In this document: positions 37,835 to 45,984 of the stretch, in pieces
Position numbering within the stretch: position 1 is the stretch's first letter
How the letters are laid out: every line of letters begins with the position of its first letter
Origin: Caballeronia jiangsuensis
GTDB taxonomy: Bacteria; Pseudomonadota; Gammaproteobacteria; Burkholderiales; Burkholderiaceae
Assembly (NCBI GenBank): GCA_000648925.1
Contig: JFHF01000017.1
Coordinates: 86,817-150,816, forward strand
DNA length: 64,000 nucleotides
Direction: 5' to 3'
The notes under the pieces: generated by a model
Databases searched by the model: none
Seen by the model: the letters and a program-made list of their open reading frames with translations, nothing else
What the model was told of the DNA's origin: nothing
Translations under genes and position numbers: made by a program

Positions 37835-38542
37835 ATGTCCGATGCTCTGGCCGGCGCGCTCTGCGTGCTCGCGGCGTTGTCGGCGGGTTCGTCGATGCGG
37901 GCAGGCGCGGCGCGTGCCCATGCGCGTGCGTTGGCGGCCGCCGGCGCGGTGATCGTCGTCGCGGCTTGCGCGAGCGGCGGGCCTGCCGCCATGGCGACGC
38001 TGGCCGCCGCGCTCCTGCTCGCCGGTGTCGCGGGATTCGCCGGATATCGATTCGGCGGGAGCGCTTCGATCGCTTCGGGTGCATCGACGCACGCGTCGCT
38101 CACCACGATCGCGTTCGTCGCATGGGTGCTGCCGGGCGCGAGCGGCGCGTATGCGGTTCTCGCAGGCGGCGCGATGGCGGCGCTGGCGTATCTCGTCTGC
38201 GCGCGGGCGAATCGCGAAAGCATGTCCTTGCAGCCACTGCATCTCGTTTGCGCGGGTGCGTGCGCGGCGCTCGCCTATGTGCTCGGCGCTCAACCCGGCG
38301 CGCACGCCGTGGTGCTGGTCGTTGCGATGGTCGCGCTGATCGGCGCGCATTTGTCGCTCGCGATGGGCGGTGCTGCGGGCGCGCCGGCCGCGAGCGCCTT
38401 GAGCGCGGCAGCGTCGTGCGGGCTTGCCGTCGCGGCGGCGCTCGGCGGCGCGCATGGCGCGCTCCTGGTGGCGGCCGTCGCGATCGCCATCGGTTGCGCG
38501 CGGTCCGCGGCGCTCGCCGGCGTCGCGCACGAGGCGAAATAA
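37835..38542 (+). CDS. Alanine-rich integral membrane protein, unknown
   Basis: The 235-residue protein is built almost entirely of hydrophobic helices, about seven or eight, rich in Ala, Gly and Val, with very few charged residues. I do not recognise a family. It starts 11 bp after the FAH gene behind AAGGAGCGACGC, so it is cotranscribed with it. It could be a transporter or scaffold for the same pathway. The extreme alanine content makes similarity searches prone to false hits. Confidence 0.65.
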   Translation: MSDALAGALCVLAALSAGSSMRAGAARAHARALAAAGAVIVVAACASGGPAAMATLAAALLLAGVAGFAGYRFGGSASIASGASTHASLTTIAFVAWVLPGASGAYAVLAGGAMAALAYLVCARANRESMSLQPLHLVCAGACAALAYVLGAQPGAHAVVLVVAMVALIGAHLSLAMGGAAGAPAASALSAAASCGLAVAAALGGAHGALLVAAVAIAIGCARSAALAGVAHEAK

Positions 38543-38551
38543 ACGAAGAAG

Positions 38552-38575
38552 CCGGCGTGGTTTCCCACGCCGGCC
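38552..38575. terminator. Terminator-like hairpin
   Basis: GCCGGCGTGG and CCACGCCGGC form a perfect 10-bp stem around TTTC, just after the membrane protein stop. The following bases CTCGTTTCC are only mildly T-rich. It lies between convergent genes and probably ends both. Confidence 0.65.
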
Positions 38576-38611
38576 TCGTTTCCATGCGTCATGCGCACTG
38601 CCAGTCGCGCA

Positions 38612-38866
38612 TCAGCGATCGCGGTTCCACAACGCGCCGAGCACGAAGCCGACCGCCGCGGCGATCAGCACGCCCTGAATCGGCTGATTCGCAACCGCCA
38701 GGCGCACGTTGTCGACGGTCTGCCCGTAGCTCTGCTGCAAATTGCCATAGGCCTGCCGCACTTTGCCTTCGGCTTGCGTCGCTTCATCGCCGGTCAATGC
38801 GCCGACCGCGTCCTGTACCTTGCCGACGACTTTTTGTGCCGCGCCTTCCACTTGATCCTGCACCAT
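38612..38866 (-). CDS. CsbD-like stress protein with membrane anchor
   Basis: The 84-residue protein has a CsbD-like helical start (QVEGAAQKVVGKVQDAVGALTGDEATQAEGKVRQAYG), followed by a hydrophobic C-terminal segment (QGVLIAAAVGFVLGALW) that resembles the DUF883/ElaB anchor. Such proteins rise in general stress and stationary phase but have no fixed biochemical function. The AAGGAGG site before the ATG predicts strong translation. It is a single gene. Confidence 0.8.
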   Translation of the reverse strand: MVQDQVEGAAQKVVGKVQDAVGALTGDEATQAEGKVRQAYGNLQQSYGQTVDNVRLAVANQPIQGVLIAAAVGFVLGALWNRDR

Positions 38867-38952
38867 GGTGCCTCCTTTCGGGTTGAGCGGTTTCTCGTAA
38901 CTCCGGAATCGCCGGAACGCACCTCTACAGCACGCCGCGTGCCTAAGTCCGC

Positions 38953-39309
38953 TCAGGCCGGACCGATAAGGCTTCTGACGCTGTCGACCAGATCATCGAT
39001 GGACAGCGGTTTGCGGTGAAACTGCGCGTGCGGATGCTCGAGCGCCGGCGCATTGGCCGCCGCGCTCATGAGGATCACCGGCACGCCCGCGAGCCCGTCG
39101 CTCGCGGCCAGTTGCCGGATCAGCTCGACGCCGTCCATGTGCGGCATCATCCAGTCGGTAATGACGAGCGCGGGCGGATTCGCGCGCGCCGCCTCGAGCG
39201 CGGTGCGTCCGTTGGAAGCAGTGGAAACCTCGTAGCCCTCCATTTCGAGCACGAGGCGCCACGTTGTCAGAATGTCGAATTCATCGTCGACGACGAGGAT
39301 TTTTTTCAT
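38953..39309 (-). CDS. Single-domain response regulator
   Basis: The 118-residue protein is one CheY-like receiver domain with no output domain. The acidic pocket is Asp8/Asp9, the phosphorylated residue is Asp52 (ALVITDWMMP), the switch residue is Ser82, and Lys100 (FHRKP) is in place. It overlaps the upstream KaiC-like gene by 4 bases (ATGA), so the two act together. No histidine kinase is adjacent, so the phosphate donor must be elsewhere. Confidence 0.92.
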   Translation of the reverse strand: MKKILVVDDEFDILTTWRLVLEMEGYEVSTASNGRTALEAARANPPALVITDWMMPHMDGVELIRQLAASDGLAGVPVILMSAAANAPALEHPHAQFHRKPLSIDDLVDSVRSLIGPA

Positions 39310-40817
39310 GCGCGCGCGCCGGGATCCGACACAGAGAGCGCGGGCGCGATCGACGGGTGTCCGGACAGCAGACCCGTCGGGCCAATGAAGCCTTCGCTGA
39401 TATGCATGCCACGCGAGTCGATCGTGAGACGGCGAATCGCCGAATCGTGCGGGCCTTCGCGCTGCTTGACGATCGACACCATGCGATACAGCGCGGAATT
39501 CGCCTCCACGTACCGCATGAGCACGATGTTCTCCGTCATCGCGGACGCGCGCAGCGTCGTGGGCAGCCCCGCATCGCCGTAGAGCGGCAGCTCCTCGGTG
39601 AGGACGGTGGTCACGCCCGCATCGCGCAGGCGGTGCGTGAGCGCGTTGAGAAAGAGCCCGAAGCGCTCGGTGCGGTTCGCGGATTGAAAGAATCCGTCGA
39701 TACCGTCGACGACGAGCCGCGACGCGTTCGAATTCCTCACAGCGTTCATCAGTTCGACGGCGAGTTCGTCGATCGCCAGTTCGACTGCCGGATGCCAGTG
39801 AATCGCGAGACGTCCGTCCTGCGCGGCCGGCACGAGATCGATACCGACCGACTGCGCTTTCGCCAGCAGCCGCTCGGGCGACTCGTACAGGCCGAAATAG
39901 ACGCAGCGCTCGCCGCGCTCCACGCCCGCCTGCAGGAACTTGAGCGACATGAGCGTCTTGCCGACGCCCGACGGCCCGACGAGCGTGGTCGTCGAGCCGC
40001 GCACGACGCCGCCGCCGAGCATCTGGTCGAAATCGGGAAATGCGAAGCCGAGCTTGCTCTTGAAGTCCGGCGTCCCGCGATCGTTGGCGGGCGACGCCTC
40101 GATGCGCGGAAAGGTCACGAGGCCGTTTTCGGTGATCTTGAAGAAGTGCTTGCCGAGCAGATGATCGCGGGCGCGCAGCTTGTGGACCTCGATCTCGCGG
40201 GCGCGGCGCATGCCGGTGTTGTAGCGGTTCAGTTCGATGAGCCCATCGACGAGCGTGTGCTCCGGATGCGGCTCGTTGCCGGAAAGCGGCGCGAGAATCA
40301 GCGTCGTGCAGCGCGCGGCGCTCACGAATGCCGACAGCTCGTGGATGAATTGCGAGAGTTCGAGCTCCGTCGAGCTGAATTCGCGCGCGCTGCGAAATCC
40401 GTCGATGACCATGAAGCGCGGACGGCTCGTCTTGATCGTCGCCGCGATCAGCGCAAGAAAACCGGACAGGCCGTCGCGCATCAGTTCGTGATAGCCGGAC
40501 ACGAAGAGCATCCGGTCGGAGATGGCGTCGGCGTTGTAGAACGAGAGCGCCCGCAGGTGGGACAGAAGCTTGGTGTGCGATTCGGCGATCAGCGTGATGT
40601 ACAGCACCATGTCGCCCTGCGCGACGCGGTGAAAGCCGATCTGCGACGAGAGAATCGTCTTGCCCGCGCCCGCCATCCCTTCGATCAGATACAGGCCGCC
40701 TTCGACGAGACCGCCGCCCAGGATGTCGTCCAGGCCCGCGACGCCGGTCGTCACGTTGCCGTCGTTGGCGGCGGGCTGTCTGGGTTGATCGGTCGAGTGC
40801 TTGTCGTCTTGAGTCAT
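39306..40817 (-). CDS. KaiC-like double-RecA ATPase
   Basis: The 503-residue protein has two RecA-type domains, each with its own Walker A: GMAGAGKT at 47-54 and GPSGVGKT at 281-288. The layout matches KaiC (about 520 residues), but no kaiA or kaiB is present, as is usual outside cyanobacteria. Such proteins probably bind ATP as hexamers and signal via partner receiver domains; the gene ends in an ATGA overlap with a response regulator. In other bacteria KaiC homologs affect stress tolerance or c-di-GMP pathways, but no clock role should be assumed. The ATG at 40817 was chosen because the upstream extension is low-complexity. Confidence 0.88.
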   Translation of the reverse strand: MTQDDKHSTDQPRQPAANDGNVTTGVAGLDDILGGGLVEGGLYLIEGMAGAGKTILSSQIGFHRVAQGDMVLYITLIAESHTKLLSHLRALSFYNADAISDRMLFVSGYHELMRDGLSGFLALIAATIKTSRPRFMVIDGFRSAREFSSTELELSQFIHELSAFVSAARCTTLILAPLSGNEPHPEHTLVDGLIELNRYNTGMRRAREIEVHKLRARDHLLGKHFFKITENGLVTFPRIEASPANDRGTPDFKSKLGFAFPDFDQMLGGGVVRGSTTTLVGPSGVGKTLMSLKFLQAGVERGERCVYFGLYESPERLLAKAQSVGIDLVPAAQDGRLAIHWHPAVELAIDELAVELMNAVRNSNASRLVVDGIDGFFQSANRTERFGLFLNALTHRLRDAGVTTVLTEELPLYGDAGLPTTLRASAMTENIVLMRYVEANSALYRMVSIVKQREGPHDSAIRRLTIDSRGMHISEGFIGPTGLLSGHPSIAPALSVSDPGARA

Positions 40818-41205
40818 GGCATTTTCGTTTTTACTTGCCGATCGGCATTTTCGCGAAGGCGCATTATGGCGGACTCTTGGCAAGCTGTGGCTGCTTGTCG
40901 CACCGGCGATCCCCGCAGCCGTGGCTTTTACAGGCCGTTCTCTGCTCTGCTGCTGCACTCCACGAGGCGTGCGCCAGCCATGCTTGCGCTGGCAAGCGAA
41001 CGCCTATCGTCCGCATTTTTCACGCCTGAACGCTCTGTCGGATGGGATAGGCAGCCCTCGGGCCAGAATTGTTTGAGAACTCTCTCATGGGCAGGTGGCG
41101 CGACAGCTGTTGAAATGTCGAACGATGCAGTACACGAACGCCGCGTATGTTTCTCGCGGCGGCTCCATTCCGGCGCTCGTGCGCCCTCATTGCCTTCTCC
41201 TTGCC
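40818..41205. other. Divergent gap upstream of the KaiC-like gene
   Basis: This 388-bp region lies between the minus-strand KaiC-like gene and a small plus-strand secreted protein. It contains short open frames on both strands without ribosome sites. I find no recognisable RNA, repeat or operator. The AT-rich part at 40815-40860 probably holds the kaiC-like promoter. Confidence 0.35.
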
Positions 41206-41484
41206 ATGCACCGTTCGCACTCGATTCCGGGCGCTCTTGCGCTCATCGCCAGCTCTTTCGCGTTTTTCGCCATGTCCGCTGTGCCGGTTCACGCCGTCGA
41301 GCCTTTGCCCGACGCGCGCATTTTGTCTGCCACGCCGTTCGACTTCAGGGCGGATCGCGACATTTTCTCGCGCATGCCTGCCGAACACGGAGACTCGCGT
41401 ATTTTCAAACCGACAGAAACCGTGCGCAGCGCAAGCGAAGCGCGATTGATGACAGAACGTTTTACACGCCAGCCCACGATTTGA
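41206..41484 (+). CDS. Small putative secreted protein
   Basis: From the ATG at 41206 the product is 92 residues with a good signal peptide (GALALIASSFAFFAMSAVPVHA) and a 60-residue mature part (VEPLPDARILSATPFDFRAD). No family is recognised. No clear ribosome site precedes this start; earlier in-frame ATGs at 41095 and 41125 would place the signal internally. The gene ends about 100 bp before a second secreted protein gene, and the two may be related in expression. It is a tentative call. Confidence 0.45.
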   Translation: MHRSHSIPGALALIASSFAFFAMSAVPVHAVEPLPDARILSATPFDFRADRDIFSRMPAEHGDSRIFKPTETVRSASEARLMTERFTRQPTI

Positions 41485-41586
41485 GTCGCGATCGGATATA
41501 AGCGATTTAGATCGTCTGGAGTTAATAGCATTAAACCGCCATAATCCTTTTCGGGCAATGTGCTTTACCGTTAAGGAAAAATCGCA

Positions 41587-42213
41587 ATGAAGCGTTTGGT
41601 GATTGCGGAAATCGCGCTAATCGCGGCGGGTTTGCTTATGCCGCTTCCGTGGGCCCGCGCCGCCGGCGATATACGCGCTGGTTCATCAACGGCCGTTACG
41701 ACAAATGGCGATGTCGCGGAACTCGAAACGCTCACTACCGCCGGAAAGATCGTCGAATTGCGCAGGACTTCCAATGGCAGTTATGGCGCGAGTCTTTCGT
41801 ATTATGCCGAGCAGATGACTTATTACGTCGCACTGTTTCAGCAAAACAATATCTGGCGCGTGTTTAAAACGCAAAACGACGGTCGTGCCGACGCGGTCTA
41901 TTCCGATTTCGCGAAAACATCGACCACGCTTGCCGATGCCGAAATCAAGCGCATCAAGCTCGAAGCAGAAAAGGCGTATGCCGACCGGCAAATTGCCGTC
42001 CAGCAGGAACGCGCCAATCGGCTGCAAACGGATCTCGATATTGCTCGCGCGCAGCAAAGTCAGGTGACGACCCATCAGCTGGAGCAGCAGAACGCGATCC
42101 GTGAATTGCGTACCGAGCAGGCGGCCGCGCAGGCGCAGCTTCGCGCGCTCCAGACACGCGTGCAGGAACTGCAAAAACAGTCGGATGGCGATCTCCCCGC
42201 GCCGGTCAAATAG
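41587..42213 (+). CDS. DUF2968-family secreted protein
   Basis: The 208-residue protein starts with a signal peptide (LIAAGLLMPLPWARA) and then the DUF2968 pattern known from Burkholderia: VAELETLTTAGKIVELRRTSNGSYGASLSYYAEQMTYYVALFQQNNIWRVFKTQ. Residues about 115-200 form a long coiled coil rich in Gln, Ala and Arg. It should be periplasmic or outer-membrane associated. The function is unknown. AAGGAA precedes the ATG. The upstream region is clearly more AT-rich than the flanks. Confidence 0.8.
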   Translation: MKRLVIAEIALIAAGLLMPLPWARAAGDIRAGSSTAVTTNGDVAELETLTTAGKIVELRRTSNGSYGASLSYYAEQMTYYVALFQQNNIWRVFKTQNDGRADAVYSDFAKTSTTLADAEIKRIKLEAEKAYADRQIAVQQERANRLQTDLDIARAQQSQVTTHQLEQQNAIRELRTEQAAAQAQLRALQTRVQELQKQSDGDLPAPVK

Positions 42214-42432
42214 GCATTTCGATGTGCGCGCGTCAGCCCCCTGCAATTTGGGAGTTGTCCGCTTAAAGCGCACGAAACACCGGGCTACAATCCCGCAGCT
42301 TTTGGATTGCTCATCGATAGTTGAACGCATCCGAAATCGAATCATGAATCTGCCTGCCGCCTTTGGGAATGTTCCCGGGCCCGGAAACAAAAGGCGCGCT
42401 TTCAGCGGCTTCGCGCTTTCAAATTGACTCGC

Positions 42433-43146
42433 ATGTACACCAAATTGCTCACGAAAACTCTTGCCGTTAGTCTTATCGCCGCTGCTGCACTCGCGGGCTG
42501 CTCGTCCACCTCGGGACCGGCGTTCAATATCAGCCAGATTCAGACGTCGGACGGCCAGAAGGCTTACCGCGCCGAATGCTACGGTGTTTTTGAGAATGGC
42601 AGCGCCTGTATGACCGCTGCTCAAAAGATGTGCGGCAATCAGCCGGTCAATGTGCTCCAGGCGCTCGCCGGCACGAACGCGTCCAAGGATCCCCGCAGCG
42701 TGATCTTCAGTTGCGCGACGCCGGTACAGCAGGCACAGCCGGCTCCCGTCATGCCGGCAACCGAGCCGCAGCCGGCTCCCGCCAAGGCAATGGCCACCGC
42801 GCCGCGCAAGATCTCGCTGGACGAGAAAACGAACTTCGCGTTCGACAGCGCTGCATTGACGCCTAAGGCGAAGGGCATTCTGAATCAGCTCGTCGCCGAC
42901 TCGAAGGGTGCGAATTTCGCGTCGGTGACCGTCGAGGGTTATACGGATTCGACGGGCCCCGATGCCTACAACGTCGGTCTGTCGAAGCGTCGCGCGCAAG
43001 CGGTGCTCAGCTATCTGAAGGAGCGCGGCCTGCATGCCGACAACTACTCGCTGAAGGGATTCGGCAAGGCGAACCCGATCGCGTCGAACGCAACGGACGT
43101 CGGTCGTGCGGAGAACCGTCGCGTGGAAGTCACGCTCACGCCGTAA
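42433..43146 (+). CDS. OmpA-family lipoprotein
   Basis: The 237-residue protein begins with a lipoprotein signal and lipobox (ALAGC, Cys23), has a linker rich in Pro and Ala (residues about 100-125), and ends in an OmpA C-terminal peptidoglycan-binding domain (TVEGYTDSTGPDAYNVGLSKRRA, NRRVEV). It anchors the outer membrane to peptidoglycan, like Pal. Four cysteines at about residues 47-98 may form disulfides. A TTG start at 42424 is in frame, but the ATG at 42433 gives the better signal. A strong terminator follows. Confidence 0.88.
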   Translation: MYTKLLTKTLAVSLIAAAALAGCSSTSGPAFNISQIQTSDGQKAYRAECYGVFENGSACMTAAQKMCGNQPVNVLQALAGTNASKDPRSVIFSCATPVQQAQPAPVMPATEPQPAPAKAMATAPRKISLDEKTNFAFDSAALTPKAKGILNQLVADSKGANFASVTVEGYTDSTGPDAYNVGLSKRRAQAVLSYLKERGLHADNYSLKGFGKANPIASNATDVGRAENRRVEVTLTP

Positions 43147-43171
43147 TCACAAGAAGTACGGCGCTCCACGG

Positions 43172-43208
43172 AAAAGCCCGCGAACCATCCGGTTCGCGGG
43201 CTTTTTGT
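43172..43208. terminator. Strong rho-independent terminator
   Basis: AAAAGCCCGCGAACC and GGTTCGCGGGCTTTTT form a near-perfect 15-bp stem with an ATCC loop. It ends the OmpA-like gene on the plus strand, and its A-rich left arm serves the convergent alkyltransferase gene. Confidence 0.9.
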
Positions 43209-43230
43209 TTTTGCGCCGCAGACGGCAGCT

Positions 43231-43746
43231 TCAGAAGAGCGTGAGTTGCTCGCGGCCCGGCCCGCCTTCCAGCGTGAGCAAGTGACGCTTGCGCTCCACG
43301 CCGCCTGCGTAGCCGGTCAATTCTCCGTCGCCGCCGATCACGCGATGACACGGCACGATGATCGCAACCGGATTGCGGCCGTTCGCGCCGCCTACGGCCC
43401 GCGACGCGCCCATCGGCAAGCCGAGCCGGCGCGCGAGATCGCCGTAGGTCCAAGCTTCGCCGAAGGGAATCTGCCGCAGCGCATCCCAGACTTGCCGCTG
43501 AAACGCCGTCCCGTCGAGGTTCAGCGCGATCGAAAATTCCTTGCGCACGCCGGAGAAGTATTCGCCGATCTGCTCGCGCGCCTCGCCGATCACGCGCGAT
43601 CTGGGCAACGTGTCGGACAGCGTCGGCTGCGGCAGACCATCGGGGAAATGCTTCTGTCCGACGAAGAAGAGCCCCGTCAGACAGTCGTTTTCGGCGCGAT
43701 ACAGGATGTGCCCGAGCGGGCTCGGGCCGACATGGCATTCGATCAC
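43231..43746 (-). CDS. ogt: Methylated-DNA-protein-cysteine methyltransferase
   Basis: The 171-residue protein repairs O6-alkylguanine by transferring the alkyl group to its own cysteine, a single-turnover reaction. The active site is Cys133 in NPVAIIVPCHRVIGGDG, and the DNA-binding helix FQRQVWDALRQIPFGEAWTYGDLA precedes it. The short N-terminal domain is of Ogt type, without the Ada regulator domain. It is transcribed with two unrelated genes upstream, probably from the promoter of the nuclease gene. Confidence 0.92.
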   Translation of the reverse strand: MIECHVGPSPLGHILYRAENDCLTGLFFVGQKHFPDGLPQPTLSDTLPRSRVIGEAREQIGEYFSGVRKEFSIALNLDGTAFQRQVWDALRQIPFGEAWTYGDLARRLGLPMGASRAVGGANGRNPVAIIVPCHRVIGGDGELTGYAGGVERKRHLLTLEGGPGREQLTLF

Positions 43747-43784
43747 TTCGATTCTCCGCGCGGCTGTTTCCGACGATCGCCGCT

Positions 43785-44045
43785 TCAGATGAACGGATTG
43801 TCGGCGGTGCCCGACGGCGCGCCCGGTTCGTCGGGCAGCTTCGCGGGCAGCGACGCATCGCTCTGCAAGACTTCGATGATCGCACCGATCGCCTTCTGAA
43901 GCGCGAGCGCGTTTGCGAGTCCCGCCTTGTCGCGCGCGATCGTCAGATCGGCGCTGATCGTCAGGCGCTTCACGCCGTTTTCGATGTTGACCGCGTCGCC
44001 CGCGATGTTCAACACGTCCGTATCGTTCGCAAATGGCTTAAACAC
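43785..44045 (-). CDS. Hypothetical 86-residue protein
   Basis: With a GTG start at 44045, placed 7 bases after GGAGGG, the product is MFKPFANDTDVLNIAGDAVNI followed by a strand-helix pattern (RLTISADLTIARDKAGLANALALQKAIGAIIEVLQ) and a disordered acidic tail. It overlaps the nuclease gene upstream by 8 bases, so coupling is likely. No family is recognised. Being coupled to a secreted nuclease raises the possibility of an accessory or immunity role, but it has no features that prove this. Confidence 0.65.
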   Translation of the reverse strand: MFKPFANDTDVLNIAGDAVNIENGVKRLTISADLTIARDKAGLANALALQKAIGAIIEVLQSDASLPAKLPDEPGAPSGTADNPFI

Positions 44046-44796
44046 CTTGCAACCCTCCAATTCGTTTGTCCTTCAGTGCGTCCGGTATGCCGGGAAACGC
44101 GAGGCCGCTCATCGCTTCCAGCTCGCGCACGGTTTTCATCGTGTAGGTGTTGGTCGGCGTGTTCTCGACCACCACCGCGAACGCGATCTGACGCTGCGGC
44201 AGATAAACCACCTTATACAGTTGCGTCGGCACGAACACGCGCGATTCGCCGATCGTCTGCAACTGACGTCCCGAAAAAAGCGGCCCCGTGACGACGAACG
44301 CCTCGCCCGACTCCTCGGTCAGCCTGCGCACCGCTTGCTCGATGCGCGACCAGATGCGCCGGTTGTTCGACGGATCCTGCGGCACGATGTTCGCGAGCGA
44401 GAACGATTCGGCCATGCCTTTCTTGCTCGCGCGATCGCCAGCGGGGCTCATATGGCCGCGGTCGTAGCCGCTCTTCTTGTAATCGGAAAGCTGCGCGCTA
44501 TCACCGGGCGGCAGGCGCTTGTCGACGAAAAAACGATTGGTGCGCGTGTTGTTCTTCGCTTCATCGACACTGTTCGCGGTCAGATGCTCCGCCGACCAGA
44601 GCGGGCCTTTCGTGATGCCGGAGTGAAGCAGCGCGAAGTCGGTGTAGCAGACTTCCTGCGTCGCCGCGCGCATCCTCGAATTGACGACGACGGGCGCGCG
44701 GCCGTTCGGACTGAACTGCGGGCAGTCGTTCGCGGATGCGCCGACACAGACGAATGCGAAGAGCGCGGCGGCGAATGCCTTGATGCTAAATGGCAT
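44038..44796 (-). CDS. Secreted DNA/RNA non-specific endonuclease
   Basis: The 252-residue protein has a signal peptide (ending ASA) and the Serratia-nuclease-type motif DRGHMSPAGDR at residues 112-122, with His115 as catalytic base and the metal-binding Asn in SLANIVPQ about 20 residues later. It should cut DNA and RNA in the periplasm or outside the cell. Likely roles are nutrient recovery or defence against incoming DNA. It is followed, with an 8-bp overlap, by an 86-residue unknown gene. Confidence 0.88.
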   Translation of the reverse strand: MPFSIKAFAAALFAFVCVGASANDCPQFSPNGRAPVVVNSRMRAATQEVCYTDFALLHSGITKGPLWSAEHLTANSVDEAKNNTRTNRFFVDKRLPPGDSAQLSDYKKSGYDRGHMSPAGDRASKKGMAESFSLANIVPQDPSNNRRIWSRIEQAVRRLTEESGEAFVVTGPLFSGRQLQTIGESRVFVPTQLYKVVYLPQRQIAFAVVVENTPTNTYTMKTVRELEAMSGLAFPGIPDALKDKRIGGLQGV

Positions 44797-44933
44797 GCTT
44801 GAGAAGGTCCAGTCGACGTTCGGGGCCGCAAGTATAAGCGCTCGGGACAGCGCGCGGGGCGGGCGAGCCCGCGGGCGCGTGTGAAATTCAGGCGCGCTAG
44901 AATGCGTCGGCCGACGTCATCCCGAAACCAAAA

Positions 44934-45983
44934 ATGAATTCGTCCGTTCTTCGTTCTCTGGTGTTGTCTCTCGCGTTGTCCTGCGCCTTTCACGCGCATG
45001 CCGAGGACGCCGCGCAATCGACCAGCAATGACGGTCCCGCCTACGGTCCCGAGTTGCAAGGCTTCGATTATCCGTATCCGGTTGCGCAGTTTGCGCTCAC
45101 GTCGCAGCGCCAGGTCGTGCGCATGGCCTATATGGACGTGCATCCGCTGCATCCGAACGGCCGCACCGCGGTGCTTCTGCACGGCAAGAATTTCTGTTCG
45201 GCGACCTGGAAGCAGACCATCGATACCTTGACCGATGCGGGCTATCGCGTGATCGCGCCGGATCAGATCGGCTTTTGCAAGTCGACCAAGCCCGCGCGCT
45301 ATCAGTACAGCTTCCAGCAACTCGCGCGCAACACGCATGCGCTGCTCGGGGCGCTCGGCGTATCGAAGGCGACGCTCATCGCGCATTCGACGGGCGGCAT
45401 GCTCGCGGTTCGCTACGCGCTGATGTATCCGCGTGAGACGGAGCAGCTCGTGCTCGTCAATCCGATCGGGCTCGAAGACTGGAAGGCGAAAGGCGTGCCG
45501 TCGATATCGATCGACGACTGGTACGCGCGCGAGCTGAAAACGAGCGCCGATGGCATCCGCCGTTACGAGACGAGCACGTATTACTCCGGCCAATGGCGCG
45601 CAGATTACGAACCGTGGGTGCAGATGCTCGCGGGCATGTATCGGGGGCCGGGCAAGGACGTCGTCGCGTGGAACTCGGCGCTGATTTACGACATGATTTA
45701 CACGCAGCCGGTCGTCTACGAATTCGATCAGTTGAAAACACCGACGCTGCTGCTGATCGGCGACAAGGACACGACCGCCATCGGCAAGGATTTCGCGCCG
45801 CCCGAGATTCGCCCGATGCTCGGCCGTTATCCGGATCTCGCGAAGCTGGCGAAGGAACGCATCGAGGGCGCGAGGCTCGTCGAGTTTCCCGAACTGGGCC
45901 ACGCGCCGCAGATGCAGGACCCGGCGGCGTTCCACAAGGCGCTGCTCGATGGCCTCGCCGCCGTGAAGCCGCTTCCGCAGTGA
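44934..45983 (+). CDS. Secreted alpha/beta-fold hydrolase
   Basis: The 349-residue protein has a signal peptide (ending HAHA) and an alpha/beta-hydrolase domain. It includes the oxyanion region LLHGKNFCSATW, the nucleophile elbow IAHSTGGM with Ser152, an acid near LLIGDKDTTAIG, and the catalytic histidine in ELGHAPQMQDP. It is a periplasmic esterase or lipase-like enzyme of unknown substrate. It is divergent from the nuclease gene and ends two bases before the convergent MATE gene. Confidence 0.85.
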   Translation: MNSSVLRSLVLSLALSCAFHAHAEDAAQSTSNDGPAYGPELQGFDYPYPVAQFALTSQRQVVRMAYMDVHPLHPNGRTAVLLHGKNFCSATWKQTIDTLTDAGYRVIAPDQIGFCKSTKPARYQYSFQQLARNTHALLGALGVSKATLIAHSTGGMLAVRYALMYPRETEQLVLVNPIGLEDWKAKGVPSISIDDWYARELKTSADGIRRYETSTYYSGQWRADYEPWVQMLAGMYRGPGKDVVAWNSALIYDMIYTQPVVYEFDQLKTPTLLLIGDKDTTAIGKDFAPPEIRPMLGRYPDLAKLAKERIEGARLVEFPELGHAPQMQDPAAFHKALLDGLAAVKPLPQ

Positions 45984-45984
45984 C

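Noticed and set aside
40818..41205. A structured RNA or riboswitch upstream of the KaiC-like gene
   Set aside because: The GC-rich segment suggested stems, but no known aptamer core could be matched.
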